Positions 33,063-45,500 of a stretch of 64,000 bases of DNA are shown here, one piece after another. Source of the DNA: Nemopilema nomurai (taxonomy: Eukaryota; Cnidaria; Scyphozoa; Rhizostomeae; Rhizostomatidae). The DNA lies in the NCBI GenBank assembly GCA_003864495.1, contig ML133499.1:1550001-1614000 (forward strand). Direction: 5' to 3'. The number at the start of each line of letters is the position of its first letter. The first letter of the stretch is position 1. A program made the translations under genes and the position numbers. The notes beneath the pieces are model-generated. The model ran no database searches. It saw only the letters and a program-made list of their open reading frames with translations, and was not told the origin of the DNA.

Positions 33063-33347
33063 TCAGATTGCAGATTTGAATGATCTGATTTCGAATCGAA
33101 CCGCTGCAAATGAGCGTTGCTTGAACAACTCGCAGTACTTTCTCGGGCATTTCTTGACGTGTGACTGACAGTGATGCAGTGAATAGTTGTCAATCAACAG
33201 CCTAAAGCATTTGTAGGAATCGAGCTGACTATATAACGCTTTTGTGCTAAAAGAACTGGTGCTTTCGCCATGTAACTGGTCTACTCCAAAATCAGAAGGC
33301 AATAGCGCAGACAAGATCAAGAGAACGAGGTATGCAATTTTAAGCAT
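33063..33347 (-). CDS. Possible small secreted four-cysteine protein, 94 residues
   Basis: A single-exon ORF starts MLKIAYLVLLILSALLPSDF, a convincing signal peptide, followed by a Ser-rich stretch. Four cysteines (about residues 47, 60, 67, 72; spacing C-x12-C-x6-C-x4-C) sit in a basic region with HHC and KKCPRKYC. I do not recognise the family, and the ShKT pattern is not met. An ORF of this length can occur by chance in 64 kb and no poly(A) signal is evident, so it is only a candidate. Confidence 0.33.
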   Translation of the reverse strand: MLKIAYLVLLILSALLPSDFGVDQLHGESTSSFSTKALYSQLDSYKCFRLLIDNYSLHHCQSHVKKCPRKYCELFKQRSFAAVRFEIRSFKSAI

Positions 33348-36300
33348 AAATTTTAGAAATTATTCTTAACATTTTAAGCTACAGACGAGAGCTAAATTCT
33401 TTAAAGGGTGATCAGTTAAACCAGAAATCATTTCTATCAAACTATTGTGTCTTCACTCTTGCTTTGTGATAAACACAAGTTAGTTATTTCGAAGATTTTA
33501 CTCCTTTCGTTCATCGATCGAAAGCGCCAATCCACATTGCAAGATCGTCTAGGAAAATGACTTTATCAAACACCCTGCATATTAATTGCTGCCAGTATGC
33601 AAGACCCGTTGCAGAGCAGAAAATAATTAAGTTTTAATCAACAAAGGAGTTTGCAAGAGAATAAACTTCCAACAACTTGTGTATGTCTATTTGCAAAGTT
33701 TGTTGGTTTAATTTTAGTGTTAGCTGGTTTCGTCTGGTGATCTTAGCTACCTCTGGTGGCAGAGTTTGCCAAGAATGACTCATTCAGCACAAACTCATCA
33801 TCATTTCAAGGGCGAAATCCTGCGTCGTTTAGTAGAAGGATAATTGGCGGGAGAATCCCTATGTACCTGAAAGTCTATCATTTCAAGGCTCTATTTTTAA
33901 ACATCATTTCCAAGATTCCTACTCAATACACCTTTTAATGTACCTTAAAGCCGCATGGCCGTTGATATCGCCCCAAAGCCCCTTTAGTCGCCGAGTTTGA
34001 ACTGATTCGAAGAGAAAGACTCATTTTGTGATTATACCACTGCGTTCGGCAAAAGTGGTCATTAATGTTATTGCAAAAGCTTGATTCTCCCGTTCAAACC
34101 CTTGTTACTTAATGCAAGCTAATCAACGGGTTCATTCTTAGCTGGCTAGTATTGTTCCATGCTGCTCTGATGAAGAGCGAGGAATAAGTTCATGAACTGT
34201 AAGATGGGCGATGAAAAAACACGTTTGCAGTGGGATGCTTGGTGTAGAAGACGAGGTAGAAGATGCCTACACTCCAGTAAAAACATCGAGTTCATTAATG
34301 ATTTTCTATACGGAGGGCTTGCACACTGCATTTCATCGAATCGTCTATACCAAAGATATCGTTATCATTTCTGCTTCCTCTATTTTGATTTAATTCGAGG
34401 CCTCAATGCGAACAGGCCTTAGACCAGTGAACGCGGCCACGCAACAGACGTGTGGTTGCGAAGGAAAACTTGAATTAATCTTATAACGACTACAAAGATG
34501 TTGGACACTTGAGTAGCATTATTTGACAAACAGCGACGATAATAGGAATTCAGGTAACAGGTTTCCTCGCTGTCTAGCAACAGGCGTGAGCAAATCACAC
34601 ATTCACGGAGAGGTGGCGTATTCTCAACATGAACAACTGCCATTTTCAAAACAAGGCCGAGAAATTCTCGCGTACAATTGTGCGCCTGACCAGTGACGAT
34701 GGGAAATGCGCAGGCTCTCTTTGAGACGCAGTTTAATGGATACTGTTTTGTATTGCAGCGCTTTGCAGTCAACTAAAGACATGTTGAACGAAAATTTTGC
34801 CTTTGATATATAAACAGGGCCCTCCCTTTACAAAATGGGCGTGGACGTGGCTTTGATATTTCTTCTCGAGTTTGTTTCATCTATCTTTCTGCACAATTGT
34901 ATTCATTTTCATAACATTGTAATAGATTTTGAAGAATTTTCCATGCCTCCGCAAGGAACTACTGCGCCAAGGCCCAGGCAACCAATGGTGGACCTGCGCA
35001 CGAGATCACGTGACTTGGGCAATGGTTTTTCCATGCATTACACACTCCATATTTTTAGTGTAATGGGAAAAATGAATCCAGCTCTCTTTAAGTTTAAATG
35101 GCATATATGGCTGTGCGAGTTAACACGTCGTCTTTTCTAAGAAAGTTTTAATAATGGCATACACATTAATACAAATTTACGTCCGAGTAAATCCCAGCAA
35201 AAACAAGCGACCAAAGATAAGCATGGCCTAATGTCTTCGCACCCACATGCTGGTTTCAGTGTATGGTAATTTCATGTGAATTTCAAGATGGCGAGTAAAC
35301 TTTCCCATGAAGCCAACATCTGCGACAGTGCACAAGTTGCTCGTAGTTCAAACTTTGAAATGATTGACATCCATCCCAGGTGATAAACAAAGCCTGTCTC
35401 GGCCAATCAGAACTTTGAACAAGTGAGAATTAACCTTCAAGATCGATTGGAGTTTAAAAGAGTTTGCCTGAAAGCCTGTTTGAGTTTAAAAGATCACAAG
35501 ACTTTATCCAAAGACTTAACTCTTTATCCCATGTCTAATTCTTTGTTCTTATTGCATCTTTATGCCTCACTTTCTCCTACATTCACTCTGCAATGCTCCA
35601 TCCTTTCTTTCGTCTTTTCTTGTTCTCTTCCAATTTTTCATTCAAGGTTAATTTGAAGCATGCATTCTCACAATAATCTTTTCTAGTACGCTATCCTACT
35701 TCATATATATTTGTTGCAGTTCTACCTTTTCTGACAATCACCTACATCGTCTAGCAATTATGTTGCTCTTGTGCAAAAACTGGTATCTTTAACAAATATT
35801 TTGGTATTAATATCTTATTTGAACCAACGCAGGCCTAGCTAGTTGTCTATCTACGGCCTAGCAAACTGTCGATCCAAGACATGGCAAATTGTTTACCTTT
35901 TGGCTAGCATGTCAACTATCTAAGGCCAAGAATATTGTCAATCTAAGACATTTGCAAACTTTTTATCTTTTATTTAGCAAGTCGTCTACCTAAGACCAAG
36001 CAAATTGTCAATCCAAGGCCTAGCAATATGTTCAACTCCAGTTCATTTTTGTCGAATCTGAGATCCGACATCTTGAAAGGCCATGCAAGGAATGAAAACA
36101 CAACGATTGCGAAACCACAACACAATTATCTGGATAAATAGCTTGTTCTAAAACTCATTTATGGTTCGAAGAAGAGCACTTTTTAATTAGTCAAATGATC
36201 CATGTCATCGTTGCATGGGGATACGAAAACAAAAAGCTTCTTTTCTCTGCTGAATCAAAAAGTCTGACGGGTGAAACATAACAATTTCCTGCTACTCATA

Positions 36301-36675
36301 AAAGCACTTTGTATTTAGTAAACATCGTTACATTCCAACAGCAACGTCGGTTCTCTTTCCCAGCGATTATTTGTGATTGCGATTATATGCGGCAGAATTA
36401 CTTGTAAGATTTGGAAGTTTGAATCCCTGCGCCAAGCAACAAAATGTTTCGATCACCACGAAACGTAGCGGCGTTTAAATGCTCTACAAACATTAAAGAC
36501 CAAAACTAAGACATTTTAAGGCTGTCTCTAACCAGATTAATATCTGCTGGATTTCGATGTATTTTTTATGCATTCTTTCATTCATAACAACTCATAGCTT
36601 ATAAAGAATGAATGTCGAAAATTTTGAGACAATGTAAATGTTAATCTTTGTTGCATCAAAGTCCAGGAAAAGTTA
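33348..36675. other. 3.3-kb interval without supported genes
   Basis: No ORF with domain support. A degenerate repeat of GGCCTAGCAAATTGTCAATC-like units of about 30 bp is present at 35828-36030. A TATA-like TATATAAACAGGG at 34807-34819 is not followed by a gene I can defend. Confidence 0.5.
35828..36030 (+). repeat. Degenerate minisatellite, about 30-40-bp unit
   Basis: Diverged copies of GGCCTAGCAAACTGTC(G/A)ATC, CAAGACATGGCAAATTGT and AAGACCAAGCAAATTGTC follow each other. The unit varies in length; this is old decayed tandem repeat. Confidence 0.6.
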
Positions 36676-37110
36676 TACACGCTTTTTTATAAGGAACCTA
36701 CCACAAGGCCTAGTTCCAAAAGTTCCTTATTCTTTGACCTCAAGTCATCAGATTTTAGTACCAAAAGTTCCTTAAAAGTTCCTTAATTTTCACTGCACAT
36801 CAATAAGCCTTAACACTTTATAGAGAGAGGGGCGAGATAGAATATGCGGAAACTACTCAATAAAGCACTTGACACACGAATAGCAAACAATATATGCGAG
36901 TATTGGCTGCAAATGAATGGAACGGGCTTTTTAGCTCTTGATGCTTGCAGTTTTTTCAAATCGGAGAGTTCCTTGGGGATTTCGTTTTTAGTAGTATAAG
37001 TTCTTTATAAATTTCAGCCTTCTACATGTAGGTTCCTTATAAAGTGGTTCCTTATAAAGTGGTTCCTTATTAAGTGGTTCCTTAAAAGTGGTTCCTTAAA
37101 AAAGCGTGTA
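36676..37110 (+). mobile_element. TIR element of about 430 bp (MITE-like), family T
   Basis: The ends TA-CACGCTTTTTTATAAGG-AACC (36676 onward) and GGTTCCTTAAAAAAGCGTG-TA (to 37110) are inverted copies with a TA at each edge. GGTTCCTTATAAAGT is repeated four times inside the right end, and AAAAGTTCCTTA at the left. No ORF. A relative lies at 57085-57483. Confidence 0.72.
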
Positions 37111-40100
37111 ACCTTCGTCCGGCTACAACTTTATAATTCAAACCTTCCAACGGGAAACAAAACTCTTTCACATCAATATTCATCATATATAATGAAATCT
37201 ACCAATGAACCTTTCTTAAATATAAACAGGCAAAACCTTCCTCCTCTTCCTAGCCCTAGAGCCATCAATTTTTTGGCTCTGGGATGCTTGAAAATTTAGC
37301 ATTACTGTTAACTACCACATTATGTTACGTTGAGGCTTAAGAGTAGTCTAAGTTGGCCTCTGAAATACGGTTGATTTAAATACTGCTTGAAATAATTGAA
37401 GTAATCAATGTTAATACTTGCTTGAAATACCTTTCAAATATTGAGTACGATAAGGCATCCTACTGCACTGAAGGTTTTTATGCAAACAGGACAACAATCG
37501 TCAACTTCTTTGAAAAATGTCATCTTTGTCATCACTGACACATCTGGCGCCGATGACAATCTTAAACATCAGCAGCCTCGCTTTCGTCTTCAATGAATAT
37601 GAGAACCTTACAAAAGAAAGATTAAACTGGAGTTTGAAGCATAATTAAGTTATGAAAAATGCAAGAAACAAACGAGAATGAAAATCAAAGACTTTGTCGT
37701 TTTCATGCAAATCAAAAGATAATAAATATACAGGGAAAATATTTCTTGACAGAAAAAGATCCAAAGTAAGTTCAGTATAAACACATGCCCCAATGAGATT
37801 TTCATACAAATTTTATAACATCAAGGCTGTGGCTATATTTACCTACATTTTGAGCTTCATAATGGAATGAAGAGTCCGTTATTGCATGGCTAGATCATCT
37901 ATTCAAAACTATGTCATATTGAAGCACGTTAAAAATGACCTATGTGCTACTCCGAGGCAGAAACATAGTGGCACATAAAGGCAAAATTTTTCCATTGCGT
38001 CAGTTCTTCTTATTATATTGTATTTTCTCATTAAAGCTTTAGAAAAAACTGACATTTTGTTCCAATTTAGTAAATGTCCTTAATACCTTGTATTATCTAC
38101 AGCCATTGCCTTACATTGCTAGCGAAATTAAGTTTTAAAACTTTTTGGCTTCCGCGCAAACTACAATTAAAGATTATCCAGGCAAAGGAAACGCTTTCAT
38201 GTAATGCTCATTTTCAAATCGTCTAATTTTCAAAGCAGGCCAAGTGTGCATAAAAATAAAACGAAGTCAGCTTGGCTGTTGTCTTATCTTCAAACGTAAA
38301 AAACGTTCTCCCACTTTGCCTAAAATTTCACGCAGAAGGTAGTCTCTTCCTTGTTAGCATAAGAGATGTGGCGCTTCGTATTTTTCAGTATTTAGTTTGG
38401 TTTGACTGCTGTGTCAAGAGCTTCTGCGCAGTAGGACAGCTCCGAAACTCGAAAAAGCCCCATTCCTAACGAACAGCTGCAAAGATAATAATCATTTTGT
38501 CTATGCCTTGTTTGTCTGACCAAGCAAGCTAGTTGATTTAGCCACAGTAGAAATACCCGAGACCGAAAAAGTGTCGGGTTAACTTCCCCAAACGAAAGAG
38601 GGATCGAGAGAAGTGTGTAAATTTGAAAATGAAAACGATCTGAGCTCAGAAGGAAGAAATCAGAAAGAAATCAGATATCAGAGCGAGAAACAGAAGGAGA
38701 GATGAAGTCGAAATGATATAAGAGAAGAATACTGAAAGAAGGATAAATATGATATTGACATGAGAGAGAAATAAAAAAGGGGATATGAAGATGAAATTGA
38801 CATGAGAGAGAAATAAAAAAGGGGATATGAAAATAAAATTGACACGAAAAAGAAATAAAAAAGGAGAAATAAAGATGAAATTGACATGAGAGAGAAATAA
38901 AAAGAGGATATGAAGATGAAATTGACATGAGAGAGAAATAAAAAAGGAGAAATAAAGATGAAATTGGCATGAGAGAGAAATAAAAAAGGGAATATGAAGA
39001 TGAAATTGACATGAGAGAAAAATAAAAAAGGGGATATGAAAATGAAATTGACATGAAAAAGAAATAAAAAAGGAGAAATAAAGATGAAATTGACATGAGA
39101 GAGAAATAAAAAGAGGATATGAAGATGAAATTGACATGAGAGAGAAATAAAAAAGGAGAAATAAAGATGAAATTGGCATGAGAGAGAAATAAAAAAGGGA
39201 ATATGAAGATGAAATTGACATGAGAGAAAAATAAAAAAGGGGATATGAAAATGAAATTGACATGAAAAAGAAATAAAAAAGAGAAATAAAGATGAAATTG
39301 ACATGAGAGAGAAATAAAAAGAGGATATGAAGATGAAATTGACATGAGAGAGAAATACACATAGACAGAGAAAAGCAGAAGAACAACAGAAAATGTATCA
39401 AAGGTTTATAGTCTGCCATAAAGGACAGAATTGGTAAGAGAACCACATGTCTCACTTAAATAACTGTTAAATTTTTAGATTTTGGAGTTACGCAATCCAA
39501 CGCAAACATTATCCTCAGAGACTTTTTCCGGCCCGCTCTTTCTCGCATCCTGGATTTTGATTCCCAACAGGCCATTTTCCGACGTTTGCGTCCTCTCGAG
39601 AGTTCTCAAACGAAACAGTACTTTAAACATGCACAATCATGTTCCAACTTTCATATGAATATGTACCAGACCACATCCACATCTCATTTTCACCATTCTA
39701 TTATCACAAACACGTAGCTATCGCAATGTTAAGTGAAAATCCACTAGACATTTGGCTTCATAATGTTTCCTAATTAACAACAATGCACAGCAGAAGAGAA
39801 TAGAATTTATTTTGGTTAGTTTCGTCCCTTCAGAATGACTTTATCTATGCGAATGTTGGCAGCGTTTTTTGCTAGGCTTTCATTTAGAATCGCTATTTTG
39901 CGTGCGATTTTCCGTCATCAGACAAAATATTGACCAATTCGAATGTCATTTTGGTAGAACGAAAATCGATTCAGTTATCTGGCTAAAGAAACAGAAGGAT
40001 GACCCCCTTCCTGTGAAAACACGAGTCTCACGTTTGCGAGACATGCTTTGTGCAGACTTGAAGGACACAGTGAACAACAGCGCACTTTTGAGAATAAGCG

Positions 40101-40179
40101 CATTTGTATAGGGTCTTCTTCGTTTTGATGACCTGCCTTAGTTTGTTGATGACGTCATAAATTAAAGTTCCTTCTGTTC
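37111..40179. other. 3.1-kb interval without supported genes, mostly AT-rich plus a 42-bp minisatellite
   Basis: The minisatellite at 38745-39359 is the main content. A partial family M piece (TTCCGACGTTTGCGTCCTCT) is at about 39576-39650. No exon is supported. Confidence 0.5.
38745..39359 (+). repeat. Purine-rich minisatellite, 42-bp unit, about 14 copies
   Basis: The unit GATGAAATTGACATGAGAGA, then GAAATAAAAAAGGGGATATGAA, is repeated with variants (GAGAAATAAA replacing GGGGATATGA; TTGGCATGAG) in a three-to-four-unit higher-order order. The + strand is strongly purine-rich. As 42 is divisible by 3, all three minus-strand frames stay open (up to 269 codons, Phe/Ser/Leu-rich); these are by-products. 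Confidence 0.93.
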
Positions 40180-40312
40180 CTATGCTGCGTGAGGCTGTAT
40201 CGGACAGTCGACTCGCGAGGGCAGTTCGATCGGCGGAATCAGAGAGAAAGAAATTCGGTAGATTACAGAATGGCAGTCCGGGAAAGGAAATTGTCAATCT
40301 TTAGGTATGATC
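40180..40312 (+). other. Possible 5' UTR exon or promoter-proximal region of the calcium sensor gene
   Basis: A short, less AT-rich stretch (GTCGACTCGCGAGGGCAGTT, CGATCGGCGG) ends near AATCTTTAG|GTATGA, which could be a donor. The coding exon at 44079 begins after an acceptor and therefore needs an upstream non-coding exon. The link between the two is conjecture. Confidence 0.2.
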
Positions 40313-42891
40313 ATTCTCGTTCGATTATATTTTCTCCAATCGACCGTTGGATAGGTTTACAGAGATCTATCGTTAGCTATTAGTAGATGTCTTAATAGAG
40401 CTCAAATGTTTTTGCGATTGTATGTTGGCTAGTTTACGTAGAGTTAAAAATGGCATTAATCTAGCTGCTAATGTGAAACATAGCTTTCGTCAATAAACCG
40501 ACTATAACAAACGGATATTTCATTTGATGAAAAAAATCCGCCATTTCAGAATTATTGAAAAAAATTCAATTATTACCAAATGTAGGCAAGAGACTGTTTT
40601 TGAAACGAAAGTAGGAGGGAAACTGCAAAATATGATGATAAAAATGATGGTGCAGACAGCTTCTATCTTGGACAATTCTTCATCTCATATGAAAGCCTTT
40701 TCATAAACATATTACAATGTATTATCTAATTATCAACGTATAATACTTCTGCATGTATACATATAACATCTCTTGGGGATCGACTTAATCACGAATATGC
40801 ACTTGGGGATTAATTCGATCACGAGACAAGCTTGTAGAATTATGAAATGAAGTTTGTTTCTTTCACTTCTTTTTTATATACGCAATCTTCTGTATTGGTA
40901 TCAAAAATATTGCACCTTATAATTTAGAGTTATTCAAGCAGTTTTTGCGATAGTTTTACTGCGGGTCAGCTCAGAAGAACCCGTTTTACTGCACAGACAG
41001 TGACCTTTTCTGTAAAGACCAGCTGACTAACTGCCAATGTTGTAATAAAGATTCAATGGGATAATTAATACGATGTTCAAATAAGATAATTAATAAGCTA
41101 GTCTACAATAATCTTGAAGTTGGTATTCAATATCATTCAAAGCAGGTGATTTTCATAAGCAAGCTGAGAAGGTTTTCTTTTTATTAGTTGCATCTTATAG
41201 AATCAAATAGATGCTAATAAGAACGAACGATTTAACATCAACCATCAATAAGGTATGATCGTTAGAATCGTGATGGAGGATTGAGGGACGTATTTAACGC
41301 GCTAAAGTGACAGCAAAAGACAATGTTTATGCAAGAAATGAGATCTAAAGATAGCAGTATAGAAAAGGGATGGCGGATTAATCCCTTGATTAAAGAGACT
41401 TGGGTTAACGAGAAGATTAGGTGAAATGGTAAAATAAACATGATTAAATGGCTGTGTTTTGCAACGAATTCATGGATAAACGAATACTTGAAAAACTAAT
41501 TTTGAGTGGAGAAGAAGAGAAGAAGGAGAAGAAAAAAAGAAGAGAAAATGATATGCAGGTGTTTTCCAAATGTGGAACTGAAATAATTGTCGTCGATTTG
41601 CCAAACCGAATCGCAAGTAAATGTATTTCGAGTATGGCATGGCTATTGGACAACCAAGAATGACGAAGCAGTTCACCTGAGTCTAAACAGTATTTCATTC
41701 GGCCTGAGGCATCCTTCTTTAGTCAAAGCTATGGCAGAGTGACAGGGTTATGATAAAGCTACTGGTTTAGTTAGTTATGTTAATTAACGATTGTATAAAG
41801 ATGGAAGAAGACTATTTAAAGGAGTGTTTGAACTAAATTTACCTTGTTTAGTTATGAGTGCTAACAAGGCATTCGTAGCCTCTTGTGGTATCGTCTCTTG
41901 ACTGTGTTCTGGTTTAGTGAAATTTTAGATTGATACACCCAGAAAAACGATAATATTAAAAGATCATCAAATGTGTTTACTAATCTATAGATAGACATTG
42001 TCACGGAATTACATAGTTAGTATTACAAGTAAGCTATATAAGAATTCTGATAGAATGTCTTCTTGCAAACGTTTGATTCAAACATTGGTTTAATGATAAA
42101 GAAATAATTATACTTATGCCTTAAAGCGGCATAATGATTTTGCATAACTATTGAGTTTTTCTATTGTGAAAGTGGACTAAATTCATCTAACTTGAAAGAT
42201 GAAATGTACCTTGCAGCATTAAAGTAACTTTTCTATTTTTGCATGCAATTTTTAAATTTAGCAGTACGAAAGAATAGTCTTACTTTTTTCTTAAAATGCG
42301 TGTTTTCGAGATGCCGATCTGCATGCAAAGAATAAAAGTGGTATCGGTGTGACGCAAATTAATTATACCAAATTAGGTAATTTTGAAGACTGTCGTACAC
42401 GCCCTTTCAGAGAGGAAGATCCTTCTGATTGATTATTAGTGACTCTGCAACCGCTGTAAACTTGCAAGGATTCAAACTCATATCGGCAAAGATTCAAACG
42501 TTTTTGCGTACCAATATCCTGATCATAATTATACACAAAACATAATGAGAATGAAAAACAAATATTTCCAGGTCATTAAATTTCCTCAAGTTTGTTTTTG
42601 TTTTGGTTTCCATCCCACGCAGAGTTCCAAACAAAAGTACAAAATACGACCTCGTGGTTACAGTTTTTCACCTGGCAGTGTGGGTTAGTGGGTGTTTGAT
42701 ATAAAGATGAAATCTACACAAGGTTTTATTCAGTATTTCGTCATAATTTACATGATGTTTGGGCTTACATGGAAAGCCGTGTCTCGTAAATAACAATCAG
42801 ATTTTCGATGAAGAGTACAATAACTTAAAGGTTTAACTGTCGGTAAAACATTCCGTTTTATGTCAAGATGGCATGAGATAAGATGATGCTG

Positions 42892-42892
<1 letters not shown>

Positions 42893-42937
<45 letters not shown>
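42893..42937 (+). repeat. (CT)n microsatellite
   Basis: About 22 CT dinucleotides in an uninterrupted run ending in CCCTC. Confidence 0.95.
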
Positions 42938-42940
<3 letters not shown>

Positions 42941-43895
42941 TGTGCAGTGACGTCATAATATGACAGGATTTTGATAGTCATCGGCAATTTCGAACATTTT
43001 AAATCTACCAAGTAAAAAGCCCTTATATTTTAATACATTATAATTCAGAGAACTTTAAAGACGAATTCTTGTTGGAGCAATGAGTCTGAAATTGTTGATC
43101 GAATCTTAAAAAGAATTTTCTACATGGAAAAGGACTTCGACCTCCAGAGATCCCGAGAAGCACGCTCTGGGCTCAGATGACAATTGGGGGTATGCTCCCT
43201 GCGACCCCTTACCCCCGTCGTCAGAGGCACTGACTGACTGGTTTATCCTTGTCAGGTCATTCACTGTCTGATGCAGCGATTTCGCAGTTCGGGGGATCCC
43301 TTTTATCGTTATTCCGACATGGTTGCCAAGGATACGAAAAACACCCTGGTTATAAGCGGCTACATACGGGCCTAAGGGATCATTCCTTAGAGATTAATTC
43401 CAAATACGATAAAAAATCGCAGTATTCTCGCCATCAAATAAAATATCTGAAACCGACAAAAGAATCTGTGCTGGCAACGATTTGCTGAAAGAACGAAACA
43501 GATTAAGGCTTCTTTCAAATAATTATTTTTGCACGACGAAATCTGCAAATTTTTGCACTGATTTATGCTAGCTGCACGGATGGCCACTTCGTCTGGGAAA
43601 CCTCGCGTCGGATAATTAGGCCAGATTAGGAAGCTAGCTCAGTTACTTCAACGCATGCTCTTTGTTACAAGTTTGGTTTAGTTGTAATGCTTGTTGCTAT
43701 GCAGAAGTTTTGCAGTATGCGACTTAGGAGGTAGTGGAAAGTTTGTGACTGAAAGCTTGCATTATAGTATGATTCTGCTGCTTTGGTGGCCCCAAATGAT
43801 ATATAGACACACGAGCCTGATAATTCTAACGTCTACAGCGATAAATCATCTACGCTATATCAGATCCTTAGGCGAAGATTTTGTAGGTAATAATG

Positions 43896-43940
43896 CATCA
43901 GCAGCAGCAACAACAACAACAACAACAACAACAGCAACAA
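43896..43940 (+). repeat. (CAA/CAG)n microsatellite
   Basis: ATGCATCAGCAGCAGCAACA followed by repeated CAA triplets. Open frames through it encode poly-Gln or poly-Thr and are not treated as genes. Confidence 0.9.
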
Positions 43941-44078
43941 CATCAACGAAGTCCAGGGCTATATCGGATTTTAATGACACAACAGTATGCATTAGTGAAC
44001 ATGGTAAACGCAAAGGATAAAAATAGCTACTTGCATATTAATAATGACATACTCTTCATCTTCTTCTCCAGCAAGCTG

Positions 44079-45500
44079 ATGGGGAAAGCACAGAGCAAAA
44101 TCCCTCCCTCCGAGCTCCAGGACTTGGCGAAGCGGACCTACTTCGATGAACACGAGCTGAAGAAATGGTACACGGCCTTCAGCAGGGACTGTCCCACTGG
44201 TCGCTTGAACAAGGAACAGTTTATCGAGCTTTACAAGAACTTTTACGAAACCGTCGATGCAACCAAGTTCGCTGAGCACGTGTTTCGAACGTTTGACGTC
44301 AATCATGATAACACAATAGGTACGTTTTTACACTTCTATAACTTCACAATAGCAAGAAATGACGGGACCATATTTTTCGCAATTTTTTCTATTGTGAAGT
44401 TTTTTACCACATTTGCTTACCTAGAATTGGAGAATATGGCATGAATGGAAGCTTGAATTTTTTGGGTTGGATAGGTTAGATGGTTCAGAATAAAGTAGGA
44501 GTCCAAAAGAAGCAGAAGTAGTATAAATTTTTAAAGCATTGAAGTCCTTTAACATAGGACACAAAAAAATTATGTTTGAAAACCATTCATGTTAAATGTC
44601 CAGAATAGCTATAAAATCTAAAAGTTTAAAAGTGCTTGAATAAAAAAAGAAGAGTCTTTAAAAGGAGGCGCATATATTGGCATGTAATTGGTTCAAGCAA
44701 ATCCGGGTTCAAGTCACATTTGGAAAAATAGATTCCTTGATGGGGCAACAATGCCTGCCAAAATTGTTGGAACACTAACGGCAATTCATTGACTCACGTT
44801 CACTCGTCCCCCTCCCCTCCTACGAACAATGTTGTCCTGCTGCTAAATGAAGCGTCATTTCTGCGCCCAACTTCATCTCCAGATTAACTGGATGCCATTT
44901 TACCTTGCTATCAACATCGTTTTAGAGAGGAGGGGGAATTAACAGCCATTGGCGCGTCAAAGAAATGAAGAATGCAAAAACCAGCGAAATACTGAGGTGT
45001 ACTTAGGACTTTTGGTAGGCCTTGTAGATTATAGACAAGGATCTGTTTAAAATAGTTTTACCTGTTTGAAAAATTGCAACATGAATTAAATGTTTGCTTG
45101 ATATATTTGAAACGCTATATCTTTCTCACCACCAATTTGGTTGGTAAAATACAATCAACTGAACCAGTATCTTTATTCTACGTTGTCAGATTTCCGCGAG
45201 TTCATCTGTTCGCTGTCAGTAACAACAAGAGGAACATCAGACGAGAAGTTGAAATGGGCGTTTGGGATATATGACATTGACGGAAATGGTTACATAACCA
45301 AAACAGAGATTGTCAGCATAGTCCAGTCGATCCAGAAGATGGTGGGAGCGCTTGATGACACAAACACGTCGGAAGAGAAGTTATTGCAAGTGTTCACGAT
45401 GTTTGATACAAACAAAGATGGCAAGCTGTCAATGGAAGAATTCCTCGAGGGAGCAAAGAAGGACAAGACCTTCATGAAGATGCTACAGAGCTACGTCTGA
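44079..45500 (+). CDS. Neuronal calcium sensor protein (hippocalcin/VILIP/recoverin class)
   Basis: Coding exons are 44079-44319 and 45190-45500 (TGA), joined in phase 1 (donor GTACGT, acceptor ACGTTGTCAG): 183 residues, against about 190 for the family. It begins MGKAQSKIPPSE: Gly2 with Ser/Lys is an N-myristoylation signal. EF-hand 1 is the family's inactive CPxG type (CPTGRL). EF2 (DVNHDNTIDFRE), EF3 (DIDGNGYITKTE) and EF4 (DTNKDGKLSMEE) keep all calcium ligands. The protein should bind calcium and move to membranes to regulate signalling. The ATG lies 8 nt after an acceptor (TTCTTCTCCAG), so a 5' UTR exon lies upstream. The exact subfamily (VSNL1, HPCA, NCALD or NCS1) is not fixed from sequence alone. 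Confidence 0.93.
44333..44415 (+). mobile_element. Short foldback element related to family M, in the calcium sensor intron
   Basis: AACTTCACAATAGCAAGAAA at the left and CTATTGTGAAGTTTTTTACC at the right are inverted copies of the family M end, with about 25 bp between. It begins about 13 bp inside the intron. The rest of intron 44320-45189 shows nothing notable. Confidence 0.6.

Larger units (their letters stand above)
40313..44071. other. 3.8-kb interval upstream of the calcium sensor coding exon
   Basis: It may be a 5' UTR intron plus promoter. It contains a (CT)n microsatellite at 42893-42937 and a CAG/CAA run at 43896-43940. No coding exon is supported; a 71-codon ORF at 41448 lacks any family match. 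Confidence 0.45.

Noticed and set aside
34419..34772. 117-codon minus-strand ORF with an internal ATG in good context
   Set aside because: No signal peptide, domain or splice partner; the composition is not distinctive.
38646..39455. 269-codon minus-strand ORF, Phe/Ser/Leu-rich
   Set aside because: Created by a 42-bp repeat with no stop in any minus frame; all three frames are open and none has a domain.
41448..41663. 71-codon Lys/Glu-rich plus-strand ORF
   Set aside because: Purine-rich stretch gives the charge run; no homology seen.
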